A DNA stretch of 64,000 bases from Magnetovibrio sp. PR-2 (GTDB lineage: Bacteria > Pseudomonadota > Alphaproteobacteria > Rhodospirillales > Magnetovibrionaceae). Below are positions 9,568 to 21,511 of this stretch, piece after piece (the first letter of the stretch is position 1; every line of letters begins with the position of its first letter). Where the stretch lies: contig NZ_JBAHUR010000009.1 of the NCBI RefSeq assembly GCF_036689815.1, positions 10,718 to 74,717 on the forward strand, given 5' to 3'. Below the pieces are notes generated by a model that saw only the letters and a list, made by a program, of their open reading frames with translations, was not told where the DNA came from and did not search any database. The position numbers were made by a program, and so were the translations under genes.

Positions 9568-9691
9568 CTGATCCCACGATCAATCTCAAAAGCACGTATT
9601 GTCATACTAATGAAAGAGCGCCCCTTATTCAACTTTAGCAGTTCAGTTGAAAAAAGCGAGGACCTCGTCGTCGAAGTGTAAAGTGACGGGG

Positions 9692-9892
9692 TTAATCTTG
9701 GGCGGTCTTCGGCTTCTTATTCTTCTCATCCGTGCTGAAACGAAAGCGTCCAAAGAGGATGCAGCCCTTCATGCCGGGATCGCAGACAGGCATGGTGTTG
9801 CCGTCCTCGTCCTCAACTTCCCCAATGACGGATTTCATGGAGACGCGTTTACAACGCCCACGCAGCTCGTAAGAACAGCCCCAACCGCTCAT
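9692..9892 (-). CDS. Small Cys-containing conserved protein, function unknown
   Basis: This 66-residue soluble protein has four cysteines in two clusters: GWGCSYELRGRCKRV near the N-terminus and VCDPGMKGCILFGRF in the middle. That spacing suggests a small zinc or Fe-S knot, though this is inference. It starts two bases after the stop of the FKBP-rhodanese gene, so it is the second gene of that operon. It has no signal peptide, unlike its neighbour. I believe similar short proteins occur next to unrelated genes in other alphaproteobacteria, but I cannot name the family. Confidence 0.75.
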   Translation of the reverse strand: MSGWGCSYELRGRCKRVSMKSVIGEVEDEDGNTMPVCDPGMKGCILFGRFRFSTDEKNKKPKTAQD

Positions 9893-9894
9893 GC

Positions 9895-10671
9895 TTAGCC
9901 TTCCGGAATTTGTGCTTTAACCACGGGGTTGCCGTCTTTGATCCACTTTGTAATGCCGTCGGTGACGTTGTAGATCTTTTCGTAGCCCAGCTGGTCGGCC
10001 AGTGCTTTAGACAGAAATGACGTGCGACTGCCGGTGCGGCAGATCACGATGACTTCATCACCTAAGCCAGCAACCTCTTGGAATTGCGGCACGAACGCCT
10101 TGTTGAATTTGGCCCGGGCGTCAAACGCCGTAATGAGTTTGGAGCCTTCAACCACACCGGTCTTTTTCCATTCGTCTTTGCGGCGAATGTCAACAATCGG
10201 CACGCCGCGCGACAGCATCTCTTTAAGCTCGCCATTGTCAATGTTGGTGAAGTTCGGACCGACAACGTCCAACAGTTCCACGTGGAATTTCAACGTCGCG
10301 TTCGGCGGGATCGCATCGCCAGCGCCGCGCTTGCCGTAGCCCAGTTCCGGCGGGATGATCAGTTCGCGCTTGCCACCGACTTTCATGCCTTGCACGCCTA
10401 ACTCCCAACCCGGAATGACGCGACCTTCACCCAGCGTGAAAGTGAACGGTGTGCCGCGATCCAAGCTGGAATCGAACTTGTTGCCGTCCAGCGTCCAGCC
10501 CGTGTAGTGCACGTGCACTTCGGAAAAGACCTGGGCTTCTTTACCGTCGCCGACTTTTAAATCGTTGACTTCCAACGCCGGGCCGTCCGCAGCCAGAGCC
10601 GAAGCCGAGAAGCCCCCCATCACAGCCACAATCAACGTGGCGAGGGTTTTCTTCAAAGATTTCACAGTCAT
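9895..10671 (-). CDS. Periplasmic FKBP-type peptidyl-prolyl isomerase fused to a rhodanese domain
   Basis: The 258-residue precursor has a signal peptide ending in ASALA (about residue 27), so the protein is exported. Residues about 35-137 form an FKBP domain: [32 protein letters not shown] and [19 protein letters not shown] line the prolyl-isomerase pocket. Residues about 142-250 form a rhodanese domain with [10 protein letters not shown] and the active-site loop [10 protein letters not shown], whose Cys211 is the sulfur-accepting or redox-active residue. The fusion suggests a folding catalyst coupled to thiol chemistry in the periplasm. It forms an operon with the 66-residue Cys-containing gene. 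The gene is divergent from guaB. Confidence 0.93.
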   Translation of the reverse strand: MTVKSLKKTLATLIVAVMGGFSASALAADGPALEVNDLKVGDGKEAQVFSEVHVHYTGWTLDGNKFDSSLDRGTPFTFTLGEGRVIPGWELGVQGMKVGGKRELIIPPELGYGKRGAGDAIPPNATLKFHVELLDVVGPNFTNIDNGELKEMLSRGVPIVDIRRKDEWKKTGVVEGSKLITAFDARAKFNKAFVPQFQEVAGLGDEVIVICRTGSRTSFLSKALADQLGYEKIYNVTDGITKWIKDGNPVVKAQIPEG

Positions 10672-10828
10672 GCGGGCTTCCGATCTTGTCTATTTTTAAG
10701 CGTGTGCGCGGTTCGTTGTGATCCATGATATAGTGTGAAAAATACGGCCAGACAATGGCGGAATTCCGGGGTTGAGCGGCGCCCCATTTAGAACGTCTAA
10801 AAATCGCGGTTTTCCGTATCAAAACGGC

Positions 10829-12346
<1,518 letters not shown>

Positions 12347-12433
12347 AGCTTCCTAAGCCCCACTTTTTTAATGCCGCACGCGGCTCTGCCGCTTCGCGGT
12401 GGGCGCCGGGCTTGTGCACAATAAGGAACGATT

Positions 12434-13738
12434 ATGCTCCCTGCCGCACGAACCGAAGCTGCCATTTATCTGTTGGGCAAAATTGCCGATGAACGCCGTC
12501 CGGCGGACGACATTGTGCGCGCGTGGTTTCAAGCGCGTCGGTTTGTCGGCGCGAAAGACCGCCGCGCCATTCGAGAGCGGGTCTATAGCGTCTTGCGTTC
12601 TCTCAACCGTTTAGACTGGCACTTGGGCGAGGCCGAGACGTCTGCGCGCAACCGCGTGCTGGCCGCCATCGTACTGGAAGGCGGGGACGCCGAGGCTAAC
12701 TTCGACGGCTCCAAACATGGCCCCACCGCACTCACAGACATTGAGCGTGCCTTGGCCGAACGCCTCGCGGGAAAATCCTTGGACGACCCGGCCCAGCCCG
12801 ACCATGTGCAGGCCGAACTGGCCGAATGGCTCAGCGACAAACTCAAGCCTGTGCTCGGCGATGCGTTCGAAGATGAAATGGCTGCCCTCAACGAGCCTGC
12901 GCCCATGGACCTGCGGGTCGCGTTAGGACGCGTATCGCGCGACCAAGCCCTGAAGGCTTTGGCCAAAGGCGGCATTCAAACCGAACTCACGCCGTTCTCA
13001 CCCATGGGCCTGCGCCTGCACGCCCACACCGACGTCGGACGCACACAAGCCTTTCGCAAGGGCTTTGTCGAAGTCCAAGACGAAGGCTCGCAACTGTTGG
13101 CGCTGTTGGTCGGAGCCAAGTCGAACATGCGTGTACTGGACTACTGTGCCGGTGCAGGCGGCAAGACTTTGGCGATTGCGGATCGCATGGGGCTGACGGA
13201 CGGCATGTCCACCGGCGAGTTGGTCGCCACCGACATCGAAGCCGCCCGCCTGGACCGCATGACCCAACGCCTCAAACGCGCCAAGCTCATGGACAAGGTG
13301 AAACGTATTACGCTGGACGGCACAGAACAACTGGGCGATTTCGACCGCGTGTTGATCGACGCCCCGTGCTCCGGCTCCGGTACCTGGCGCCGCCACCCCG
13401 AACAAAAACGCCGCCTGACCAAAGGGCGCTTGGAAGAGCTGCTCATCACGCAAATCAATATCCTGACCAACGCAGCCCCCATGGTAAAACCCGGCGGCCG
13501 CCTGATCTACGCCACCTGCTCGCTGCTGGCGGATGAAAACGAACAACCGGTCGAAGCATTTTTAAACAACCACCCAAACTTCCAACGCATCCCCATCCAG
13601 CAAGCCTGGGCCGAAACCATCAAGAAAGTCCCGTGTCCAGAAATGAAGACAGACGACCTCCGCCTCACCCCGGCCGAGCATGGGACGGATGGGTTCTTTG
13701 TGTGTGTGATGTGTAAATCCAATGAAGGCTTTAAATAG
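12434..13738 (+). CDS. rsmB: 16S rRNA (cytosine-967-C5) methyltransferase RsmB family
   Basis: The 434-residue protein belongs to the NOL1/NOP2/Sun RNA m5C methyltransferases. An N-terminal NusB-like helical region (about 1-80) is followed by the SAM-binding motif VLDYCAGAGGKTLAIAD. The two cysteines of the mechanism are in DAPCSGSGTWRRHPE (release) and YATCSLLADENE (nucleophile). Position 967 is the family's usual target, but orthology to RsmB rather than a paralogous RsmF-like enzyme is inferred from the NusB-like part and the guaB neighbourhood. Its end overlaps the convergent HEPN gene by eight bases. Confidence 0.88.
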   Translation: MLPAARTEAAIYLLGKIADERRPADDIVRAWFQARRFVGAKDRRAIRERVYSVLRSLNRLDWHLGEAETSARNRVLAAIVLEGGDAEANFDGSKHGPTALTDIERALAERLAGKSLDDPAQPDHVQAELAEWLSDKLKPVLGDAFEDEMAALNEPAPMDLRVALGRVSRDQALKALAKGGIQTELTPFSPMGLRLHAHTDVGRTQAFRKGFVEVQDEGSQLLALLVGAKSNMRVLDYCAGAGGKTLAIADRMGLTDGMSTGELVATDIEAARLDRMTQRLKRAKLMDKVKRITLDGTEQLGDFDRVLIDAPCSGSGTWRRHPEQKRRLTKGRLEELLITQINILTNAAPMVKPGGRLIYATCSLLADENEQPVEAFLNNHPNFQRIPIQQAWAETIKKVPCPEMKTDDLRLTPAEHGTDGFFVCVMCKSNEGFK

Positions 13739-14999
13739 AAGATTCTTCAACAACAACCATTTCCGAGATAAACCTCATCAATGGAACTTCTTTGATAAGC
13801 TCACGATCATCACTAAATGGAGTGTATTTTCCCATATCTCCATCTTTACTATGAACTAAAGCATTTCTTGTTGAATATATCCTTTTAGACAAACTTTTAT
13901 ATATAGCATCTTCATCATCCAGCTCTAAATCCACTACTTTCCCGCCAGAAAAGGGGACTGATTTTTCAGAATAGTACTCAATCAAACCTTCATCATAATC
14001 GTTTAACTTCACAATCAAATCATCAACATCAACATACTTCATCAAACATAATTTTAGAGCTTCAGATTCACTAAAACTTATACTATCCCTTTTTATTTGA
14101 AGAGATTTATTAATCTTTTTGATCAGAGCAGCAATATCAGATTTCCTCTTGTAAGAAAAACCTGGGCTCGTGATGTTTTCTCGAACTTTTTCAACTAGAT
14201 CCTCGTTAAATACCGTTTCAAAAAAGTGCTCAAGCACGTGATAATAAGAGAGATATTCGATTACAGGATTATCTGTTGAGACTGCCAGCAAGTAATGCTG
14301 AACAAGTGTCTCATTATAGATTCTTTTTGGAGGGTCTAGCTCTTCAATACGTGACCTTCTCATTCTACTGATACGACCACGCCTCATAATCTCTTCCAGC
14401 AACCGCTGAGGAACAAGAGCAATATCTAAGTTATACCCTATATGAAATAGGACTGAGTGAGTAAGTTTCGAAAACCTGGATGCTGTGACGCTCCTATCAG
14501 AAGAAATTTTTAGTGATAAGAAGCGGAAAGAAGTTAGCCGTATGAAATCGAATGGGGAAACTTTATCGCCTTCATCAAGAACCCTTTCTAGTCTGCCTCC
14601 AGGAAAGGGCCCTGAGCGCATAGTCCTAGGAGAAAGCTTCTTTGACATCTCGCCGAGCAACCAGAGCAAGTACCGATCTGAGGCTGGTGACAATTCATAC
14701 GTCACGTGTTCTTCTTCATTTGTAAATCGAATGCAATCATCTCTAAGCCTTCGAATAGGGAAAGATGTTTCCTCCCTTACGATAACCTCATAATTATTGT
14801 CATTATGAAGCGAGGTCTCATCATATTGAGTAAAATGTTCCAAGCCTTCCAAAAGAGACCGTAAATACTCTTTATTTAAGGTCAAACAAGCGTCCTCAAA
14901 CCTTCTGTTTTCGAAGGTGAAAACGTAATCATTATCCACCAACTCACATGTTGAGCGGCAATAACCCGAAAGTATTTCTAATGCTTCATTTAATTCCAT
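13731..14999 (-). CDS. HEPN-domain protein, putative standalone RNase of an acquired defence or stress gene
   Basis: This 422-residue soluble protein matches no family that I can name over its N-terminal 230 residues. The C-terminal part looks like a HEPN bundle. Residues about 245-258 read YLSYYHVLEHFFE, typical of the first HEPN helix, and R378-N-A-L-V-H383 forms the catalytic Rx4H motif (RNALVH). Active HEPN proteins cleave RNA and occur in toxin-antitoxin, abortive-infection and CRISPR effectors. The gene is strikingly AT-rich and uses codons unlike the GC-rich genes on both sides, a sign of horizontal transfer. It overlaps rsmB tail to tail by eight bases. No adjacent MNT antitoxin is present, so it is either self-contained or its partner is elsewhere. 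Confidence 0.75.
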   Translation of the reverse strand: MELNEALEILSGYCRSTCELVDNDYVFTFENRRFEDACLTLNKEYLRSLLEGLEHFTQYDETSLHNDNNYEVIVREETSFPIRRLRDDCIRFTNEEEHVTYELSPASDRYLLWLLGEMSKKLSPRTMRSGPFPGGRLERVLDEGDKVSPFDFIRLTSFRFLSLKISSDRSVTASRFSKLTHSVLFHIGYNLDIALVPQRLLEEIMRRGRISRMRRSRIEELDPPKRIYNETLVQHYLLAVSTDNPVIEYLSYYHVLEHFFETVFNEDLVEKVRENITSPGFSYKRKSDIAALIKKINKSLQIKRDSISFSESEALKLCLMKYVDVDDLIVKLNDYDEGLIEYYSEKSVPFSGGKVVDLELDDEDAIYKSLSKRIYSTRNALVHSKDGDMGKYTPFSDDRELIKEVPLMRFISEMVVVEESSI

Positions 15000-15012
15000 A
15001 ATTCAATTTCTC

Positions 15013-15486
15013 TCAATACTGCGGCCGCATCAGATTATCCACGTACCCCCACGGTGACGTGAACGAGCTTTGGCCGCGGTGGATGTCGTAGGTCATTTGG
15101 CCCATCTGGCCGTTCATGGACGAGATGTGTACCGACATGTTGCGGATGTCGCCGGTCATGGTTTGCATGGAGATGCGCATGGCGTCCATGTCTGCGGCCA
15201 TCAGTTGCTCAATGCGCGACATCTCCGCCGTCATCTCATCAACGCTGCCGTCCAAGTGCTTCATGGTCTTGCGCATGGAGTGCATATCGCCCGCCATGCT
15301 TTGCATATTCCCGCCCATGCCGACGATCACTTGAGTCATTTTCGCCATGTTCGACGCCATGGAGTACATCACCACCGCAAAGAACACCATCACCACACCG
15401 CCGCCGAGCGCGCCGAGGATGATCCATGGACGCCAAGAAGTCGTTGGTTTTTCAGTCTGTTCTGTTGTGGTTTCGGGATTGCTCAT
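15013..15486 (-). CDS. Membrane-anchored protein with methionine-core coiled coil
   Basis: The 157-residue protein has a short polar N-terminus, one membrane segment (about residues 21-43, IILGALGGGVVMVFFAVVMY), and then about 100 residues of coiled coil. That coil contains 21 methionines whose spacings are almost all 3, 4 or 7, so they occupy the core a/d positions. The chain ends with a short tail (SPWGYVDNLMRPQY). The N-in orientation is inferred, placing the coil in the periplasm. ATG 15486 is chosen because GGAG sits seven bases before it; an upstream in-frame ATG at 15513 lacks this. It is a single gene between the HEPN island and the thiC riboswitch. A role in redox or copper handling is possible from the Met content but not shown. 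Confidence 0.85.
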   Translation of the reverse strand: MSNPETTTEQTEKPTTSWRPWIILGALGGGVVMVFFAVVMYSMASNMAKMTQVIVGMGGNMQSMAGDMHSMRKTMKHLDGSVDEMTAEMSRIEQLMAADMDAMRISMQTMTGDIRNMSVHISSMNGQMGQMTYDIHRGQSSFTSPWGYVDNLMRPQY

Positions 15487-15633
15487 TGCTCGCTCCATAC
15501 TTATCCAGTCCACGGAATGGCTACCATAAATTGTGCCGTAACAACACTTAAAACCTCATGTGATGACAATTTTATGGGCGGCTTCATAAAGCAAAGCTTG
15601 ACCTTTGGGCTCGGCTTCTCCAGATTCACCTCA

Positions 15634-15712
15634 TCCGAGGGGCGGCCCCGAGTTTAGGAGCCTGAGACGAACCCTTTGAACCTGATCCGGGTGATGCCGG
15701 CGGAGGGACGGA
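15634..15712 (+). promoter_or_regulatory. TPP riboswitch (THI element) controlling thiC
   Basis: The leader carries the conserved thi-box parts in order: GGGGC, CCTGAGA (15661-15667), ACCCTTTGAACCTGATCCGG (15670-15689), then TGATGCCGGCGGAGGGA. TCCG (15634-15637) can pair with CGGA (15709-15712) to close helix P1. This RNA binds thiamine pyrophosphate and lowers expression of thiamine-synthesis genes. After the aptamer, GGGACG (15705-15710) can pair with CGTCCC near 15730, an alternative helix that competes with P1. There is no T-run after it, so control of translation of thiC (start 15768) is more likely than termination. Confidence 0.95.
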
Positions 15713-15755
15713 GCTTATCTCTTCATAGAGCGTCCCCCCGGCACCCCAATACTGA

Positions 15756-17558
<1,803 letters not shown>

Positions 17559-17637
17559 TCCACCCTATCGCTTTGGCCTATATACAACCAGAGGCATAAC
17601 TCTTTATGCTGTTGGTTGAATTTGGGCGGGCATACGT

Positions 17638-18432
17638 ATGGAATTTGGTTATGAGGTTCTGGGCTGGCTGTTTTTGGCCGGACTGGCAGGTGGGTTCGTG
17701 GACTCCATTGCGGGTGGCGGCGGTCTCATTTGCGTGCCTGCGCTGATGATGTCCGGAATGAACCCAGCCGCCGCGCTTGCGACCAACAAAGCCCAAGCCA
17801 TGTTCGGCACGTTCACCGCGACGTACACTTATGCTCGCAAAGGCCACGTCAAACTATCCGACATGAAAGTCGCCATCGCGTTTACGGCGGTGGGCTCCGT
17901 CATTGGCACATTTTTGGTGCAGTATTTGGCGTCCGACATCATGACCCAGATCATCCCGTTCTTGCTGGTCGGTGCGGCCCTGTATTTCCTGTTCGGACCC
18001 AAAATTGGTGAAGCCGACCGTCATCACCTGATGGAACAGGTCCCCTTCTATCTGGTTTTCGGATTGAGCCTCGGCTTTTACGACGGCTTTTTCGGACCGG
18101 GCACGGGCAGCTTTTGGTCCCTCGCGTTTGTGGCGGTCCTGGGCTTTAACATGCTCAAAGCCACAGCGCACACCAAGGTCGTGAACTTCACGTCCAACTT
18201 TTCATCGTTTGTATTTTTTGCCTTCGCGGGCCACGTGCTGTGGGTTCCCGCTCTGACCATGGCGGCCGGACAACTGATCGGCGCCCGGATCGGGGCCAAC
18301 ACAGCCATAAAACACGGCAGCCGCGTGATCAAGCCCTTGCTGGTCACGGTGTCGCTGGTCATCACCGCAAAGCTGGTTTATGACGACCCGGAAAATGTGC
18401 TACACGTATTGGTGCGCCAGCTCATCGGCTAG
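17638..18432 (+). CDS. TSUP family membrane permease (TauE/SafE/YfcA-like)
   Basis: The 264-residue protein has about eight hydrophobic segments. The first and second halves share the duplicated TSUP signature: GFVDSIAGGGGLICVPALM at about residues 20-38 and GFYDGFFGPGTGSFWSLAF at about 143-161. TSUP proteins move sulfite, sulfonates or other organosulfur and carboxylate anions across the inner membrane. The substrate cannot be read from the sequence. It lies 79 bases after thiC but has no riboswitch of its own. It is followed 14 bases later by a small membrane-protein gene with a good Shine-Dalgarno, probably in one transcript. Confidence 0.93.
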   Translation: MEFGYEVLGWLFLAGLAGGFVDSIAGGGGLICVPALMMSGMNPAAALATNKAQAMFGTFTATYTYARKGHVKLSDMKVAIAFTAVGSVIGTFLVQYLASDIMTQIIPFLLVGAALYFLFGPKIGEADRHHLMEQVPFYLVFGLSLGFYDGFFGPGTGSFWSLAFVAVLGFNMLKATAHTKVVNFTSNFSSFVFFAFAGHVLWVPALTMAAGQLIGARIGANTAIKHGSRVIKPLLVTVSLVITAKLVYDDPENVLHVLVRQLIG

Positions 18433-18446
18433 AGGAGCCCCCAGAT

Positions 18447-19010
18447 ATGTCGCCCACACCGTTCGAAGCCCACTTGGATGTCACCAAATCTCTGGTCGGG
18501 ATGGCCTTGATGATCTTGATCGCCGTCGGCGGCTTGGTTTTTGCCTGGACCAAACGCGGCGGCGCGGAAGGCAGCACCTTTAGCGGCCCAATGATCATCG
18601 GCGTGGCCGTGTTTTTCGTCATGGCGGGCGTGGCGTTCAAGCAGTTCAAGACCTATCAAAAAGGCCAAACGGGTCCGGTGGTGCGGATTGACCAGAGCGG
18701 CATCTTGGATGTGCGCGTTGGATCGAAAGTCATCCCCTGGTCCGCCATCACCGATGCCAAAATCGCCAATGTGGCCACAGGTGGAAAGCTGAAGGCCACC
18801 GACGACGACAAGCGCGAATACGAGACCATGGGCATCGTCTTAACGGTCACCAACGCCGCCAGCTACGCCGACGGAGACGGTGCTTTGGCCGCGGCAGGCA
18901 AAGCCGTGGGCGAAGCCACGGGCCACGACGTCATCCACATGCGCGCAGACGGCCTCAAAACCACCCCGGAAGAGATTTTGGCCGCCATTGAGGCCCATCG
19001 GACCAAGTAG
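18447..19010 (+). CDS. Small membrane protein resembling STM3941 family, function unknown
   Basis: The 187-residue protein begins with two membrane segments (about residues 15-33 and 49-66) in a hairpin and continues with a cytoplasmic PH-like beta domain. That domain contains GPVVRIDQSGILDVRVGSK and IPWSAITDAKI, where the Trp-Ser-Ile step is characteristic of bacterial PH-like membrane proteins. The tail (TPEEILAAIEAHRTK) is helical. GAGGAG precedes ATG 18447. The gene follows the TSUP permease by 14 bases and precedes guaA by 79. Assignment to the STM3941 family is from memory of its pattern and is moderate. Confidence 0.8.
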   Translation: MSPTPFEAHLDVTKSLVGMALMILIAVGGLVFAWTKRGGAEGSTFSGPMIIGVAVFFVMAGVAFKQFKTYQKGQTGPVVRIDQSGILDVRVGSKVIPWSAITDAKIANVATGGKLKATDDDKREYETMGIVLTVTNAASYADGDGALAAAGKAVGEATGHDVIHMRADGLKTTPEEILAAIEAHRTK

Positions 19011-19089
19011 GAATCCCCTAGCGAATCACCTGCGTTTGAGCTAATGTCCGGCCATTCTTATAGCCCCAGGACGTCATAGGTTTTCACCC

Positions 19090-20640
19090 ATGCATGAGCG
19101 CATTCTCATCATCGATTTCGGTTCTCAAGTCACCCAGTTGATCGCACGGCGTGTGCGTGAAAGCGGTGTGTATTCCGAAATCCAACCGTTTAACGCCGTC
19201 ACGTTGGATTCCATCAAGGAATTCAACCCCAAAGGCGTGATCTTGTCGGGTGGACCGGCGTCCGTCACGGGCATTGACACGCCCCGCGCCCCCGAAGGCT
19301 TGTTTGACTTAGGGCTGCCCGTTTTCGGCATTTGCTATGGCGAACAAACCATGTGTGCTCAGCTGGGTGGCAGCGTTGAAGAATCCGACCACCGTGAATT
19401 TGGTCGCGCCTACGTCGACGTGGTCGAAGACTGTGAACTGTTCCACGGCGTGTGGGACGTGGGCGCCAAAGAACAGGTGTGGATGAGCCACGGCGACAAA
19501 ATCAACGCCATTCCCGAGGGCTTTCGCCCGGTGGCCGTGACCGAGGGCTCGCCCTTTGCCGCCATCGCCAACGATGAAAAACATTTTTACGGCGTGCAAT
19601 TCCACCCCGAAGTGGTGCACACGCCCCACGGCGCAAAGCTGATCGAAAACTTCACCCACCGGGTCTGCGGTTGCCAAGGCGACTGGACCATGGGCAAGTT
19701 CCGCGAAGAAGAAATCGCCAAAGTCCGCGAACAAGTGGGTGACGGCCAAGTGATCTGCGGCCTGTCCGGCGGTGTGGACAGCTCCGTCGTCGCCGTTTTG
19801 CTGCACGAAGCCATTGGTGATCAGCTCACCTGTGTGTTTGTCGATACCGGTTTGATGCGCAAAGGCGAAGCCGAAGAAGTCGTGTCGATGTTCCGCGACA
19901 ACTACAAAATCAAACTGGTCCACCGCGATGCTTCGGATTTGTTCATCGGCAAACTGGACGGCGTGTCGGACCCCGAAAAGAAACGCAAAATCATTGGTGC
20001 GACCTTTATCGATGTGTTCGAAGAAGAAGCCAAAAACATCGGCGGTGCCGACTTCTTAGCCCAAGGCACGCTCTATCCGGACGTGATCGAGTCGGTGTCT
20101 TTCACAGGTGGGCCGTCGGTCACCATCAAATCCCACCACAACGTGGGCGGCTTGCCCGAACGCATGAACATGCAACTGGTCGAACCCCTGCGTGAACTGT
20201 TCAAAGACGAAGTGCGCGTTTTGGGCCGTGAGCTGGGCTTGCCGGAAAACTTTGTCGGCCGCCATCCGTTCCCAGGCCCGGGCCTTGCCATCCGTTTGCC
20301 GGGCGGCATCAGCGCCGAGAAACTGGAAATCCTGCGCAACGCCGACGCGGTGTATCTGGAAGAAATCCGCAACGCCGGGCTCTACGATGCGATTTGGCAG
20401 GCCTTTGCCGTGCTGCTTCCGGTGCAAACCGTGGGCGTCATGGGCGATGCTCGAACGTATGATTATGTCTGTGCTCTGCGCGCCGTGACCTCCACCGATG
20501 GCATGACGGCTGACTTCTATCATTTCGATATGGAATTCTTAGCCCGCGTGAGCAATCGCATCATCAACGAAGTCAAGGGCATCAACCGGGTGACCTACGA
20601 CATCACGTCGAAGCCGCCGGGAACCATCGAGTGGGAATAA
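19090..20640 (+). CDS. guaA: GMP synthase (glutamine-hydrolysing) GuaA
   Basis: GuaA converts XMP to GMP using glutamine and ATP. The class I glutamine amidotransferase domain (about 1-195) has the nucleophile C82 in [11 protein letters not shown] and the His/Glu pair in [10 protein letters not shown]. The ATP pyrophosphatase domain follows with the PP-loop [15 protein letters not shown], and the XMP-binding C-terminal dimerisation domain ends in [10 protein letters not shown]. The length of 516 is usual. It completes the pathway begun by guaB in this window. The usual guaB-rsmB-guaA proximity is interrupted here by a 5-kb block holding the HEPN gene, the Met-coil gene, thiC and two membrane-protein genes. 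Confidence 0.99.
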   Translation: MHERILIIDFGSQVTQLIARRVRESGVYSEIQPFNAVTLDSIKEFNPKGVILSGGPASVTGIDTPRAPEGLFDLGLPVFGICYGEQTMCAQLGGSVEESDHREFGRAYVDVVEDCELFHGVWDVGAKEQVWMSHGDKINAIPEGFRPVAVTEGSPFAAIANDEKHFYGVQFHPEVVHTPHGAKLIENFTHRVCGCQGDWTMGKFREEEIAKVREQVGDGQVICGLSGGVDSSVVAVLLHEAIGDQLTCVFVDTGLMRKGEAEEVVSMFRDNYKIKLVHRDASDLFIGKLDGVSDPEKKRKIIGATFIDVFEEEAKNIGGADFLAQGTLYPDVIESVSFTGGPSVTIKSHHNVGGLPERMNMQLVEPLRELFKDEVRVLGRELGLPENFVGRHPFPGPGLAIRLPGGISAEKLEILRNADAVYLEEIRNAGLYDAIWQAFAVLLPVQTVGVMGDARTYDYVCALRAVTSTDGMTADFYHFDMEFLARVSNRIINEVKGINRVTYDITSKPPGTIEWE

Positions 20641-20709
20641 CTCAGCCCACGTTCAATTGAGCGCTTCAATCTCTGCTCGCGCCCTTCTCGAGGTGCTTAC
20701 TGGTCGTCT

Positions 20710-21255
20710 TCATGGGCCGTCTTCACGGGCCCGGCGGTCCACTTTGCGAGACGGATGGCTGGCCCAGTCCATATCGTCGCCGAAATCGACAAAAGCTTCA
20801 TAGTGGGCATGGGGGGCAGGTATCCGGCTTGCATGTTTGATCGGACACCAGTGGTACTCCGTCCTTGCCGCCAGTTCCCGCCCAAAAGCCATGACACCAT
20901 TTGCATAGCCGCAATACATACAATGGAACTTTTCCATTGCATTGAGATAGGTCAGCTTGTGACGATCAATGACGATGAAATCTGATCGAGGTGCGCGGGC
21001 GATCCCCCATAATCTGAAGCAGACCGCTTGGTAGATGACGAGGCAAACATCCAAAAAGAAAATGGGAACAATCATGCCGTAGATAAACGGACCCGACAAT
21101 TGCGTCTGCCACGGCAGCCCTAAGACATACCTCCAAACGGGTATAACCGTAGGCGGAGTTGCAGGGGCTGCAGTTCCGGTTGAACCAGAGCTCTTTGAGT
21201 TGTGGTCTTGGTCAAATTCCGTTTCCGGTGTGTCCTTTTCAGGATGATCAGACAT
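20710..21255 (-). CDS. Membrane protein with CxxC pair, function unknown
   Basis: The 181-residue protein has a disordered, acidic and Ser/Thr-rich N-terminus (1-38) and a membrane segment at about 55-78 (FIYGMIVPIFFLDVCLVIY). A conserved-looking block follows: HKLTYLNAMEKFHCMYCGYA, then GVMAFGRELAARTE and YHWCPIKHA. The CxxC with a later Cys and His resembles a small metal-binding site. I have the impression that this block recurs in proteobacterial proteins of unknown function, but I cannot name the family. GAGGGAA precedes ATG 21255. It is a single gene, convergent with guaA. Confidence 0.8.
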   Translation of the reverse strand: MSDHPEKDTPETEFDQDHNSKSSGSTGTAAPATPPTVIPVWRYVLGLPWQTQLSGPFIYGMIVPIFFLDVCLVIYQAVCFRLWGIARAPRSDFIVIDRHKLTYLNAMEKFHCMYCGYANGVMAFGRELAARTEYHWCPIKHASRIPAPHAHYEAFVDFGDDMDWASHPSRKVDRRAREDGP

Positions 21256-21511
21256 TTAATTCCCTCGTTGGTCCATGCGCGTTCCCCGCTACGTTGAAAA
21301 GCAGTTGCCGTGTGTGTTGCTCTGCGCCCCCAATTCATGTTTCTAACATAATCTGCCATAGCGTTGATGAGAAGAGGCGTCTTTGACCTGTCACCATTGC
21401 CGGCACGCACGATATTGTGCTGACTTCTGTGTCGGGCTAAAGTGACTCAGTCCGTGGAATGGGGAAACGTGCGTGCACTGAATTCAAATTATAGTCGTCC
21501 TTAGCTTAACT

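Noticed and set aside
12347-12433. Possible terminator or RNA element between guaB and rsmB
   Set aside because: Only short 4-5 bp stems can be formed and no T-run follows, so nothing can be supported.
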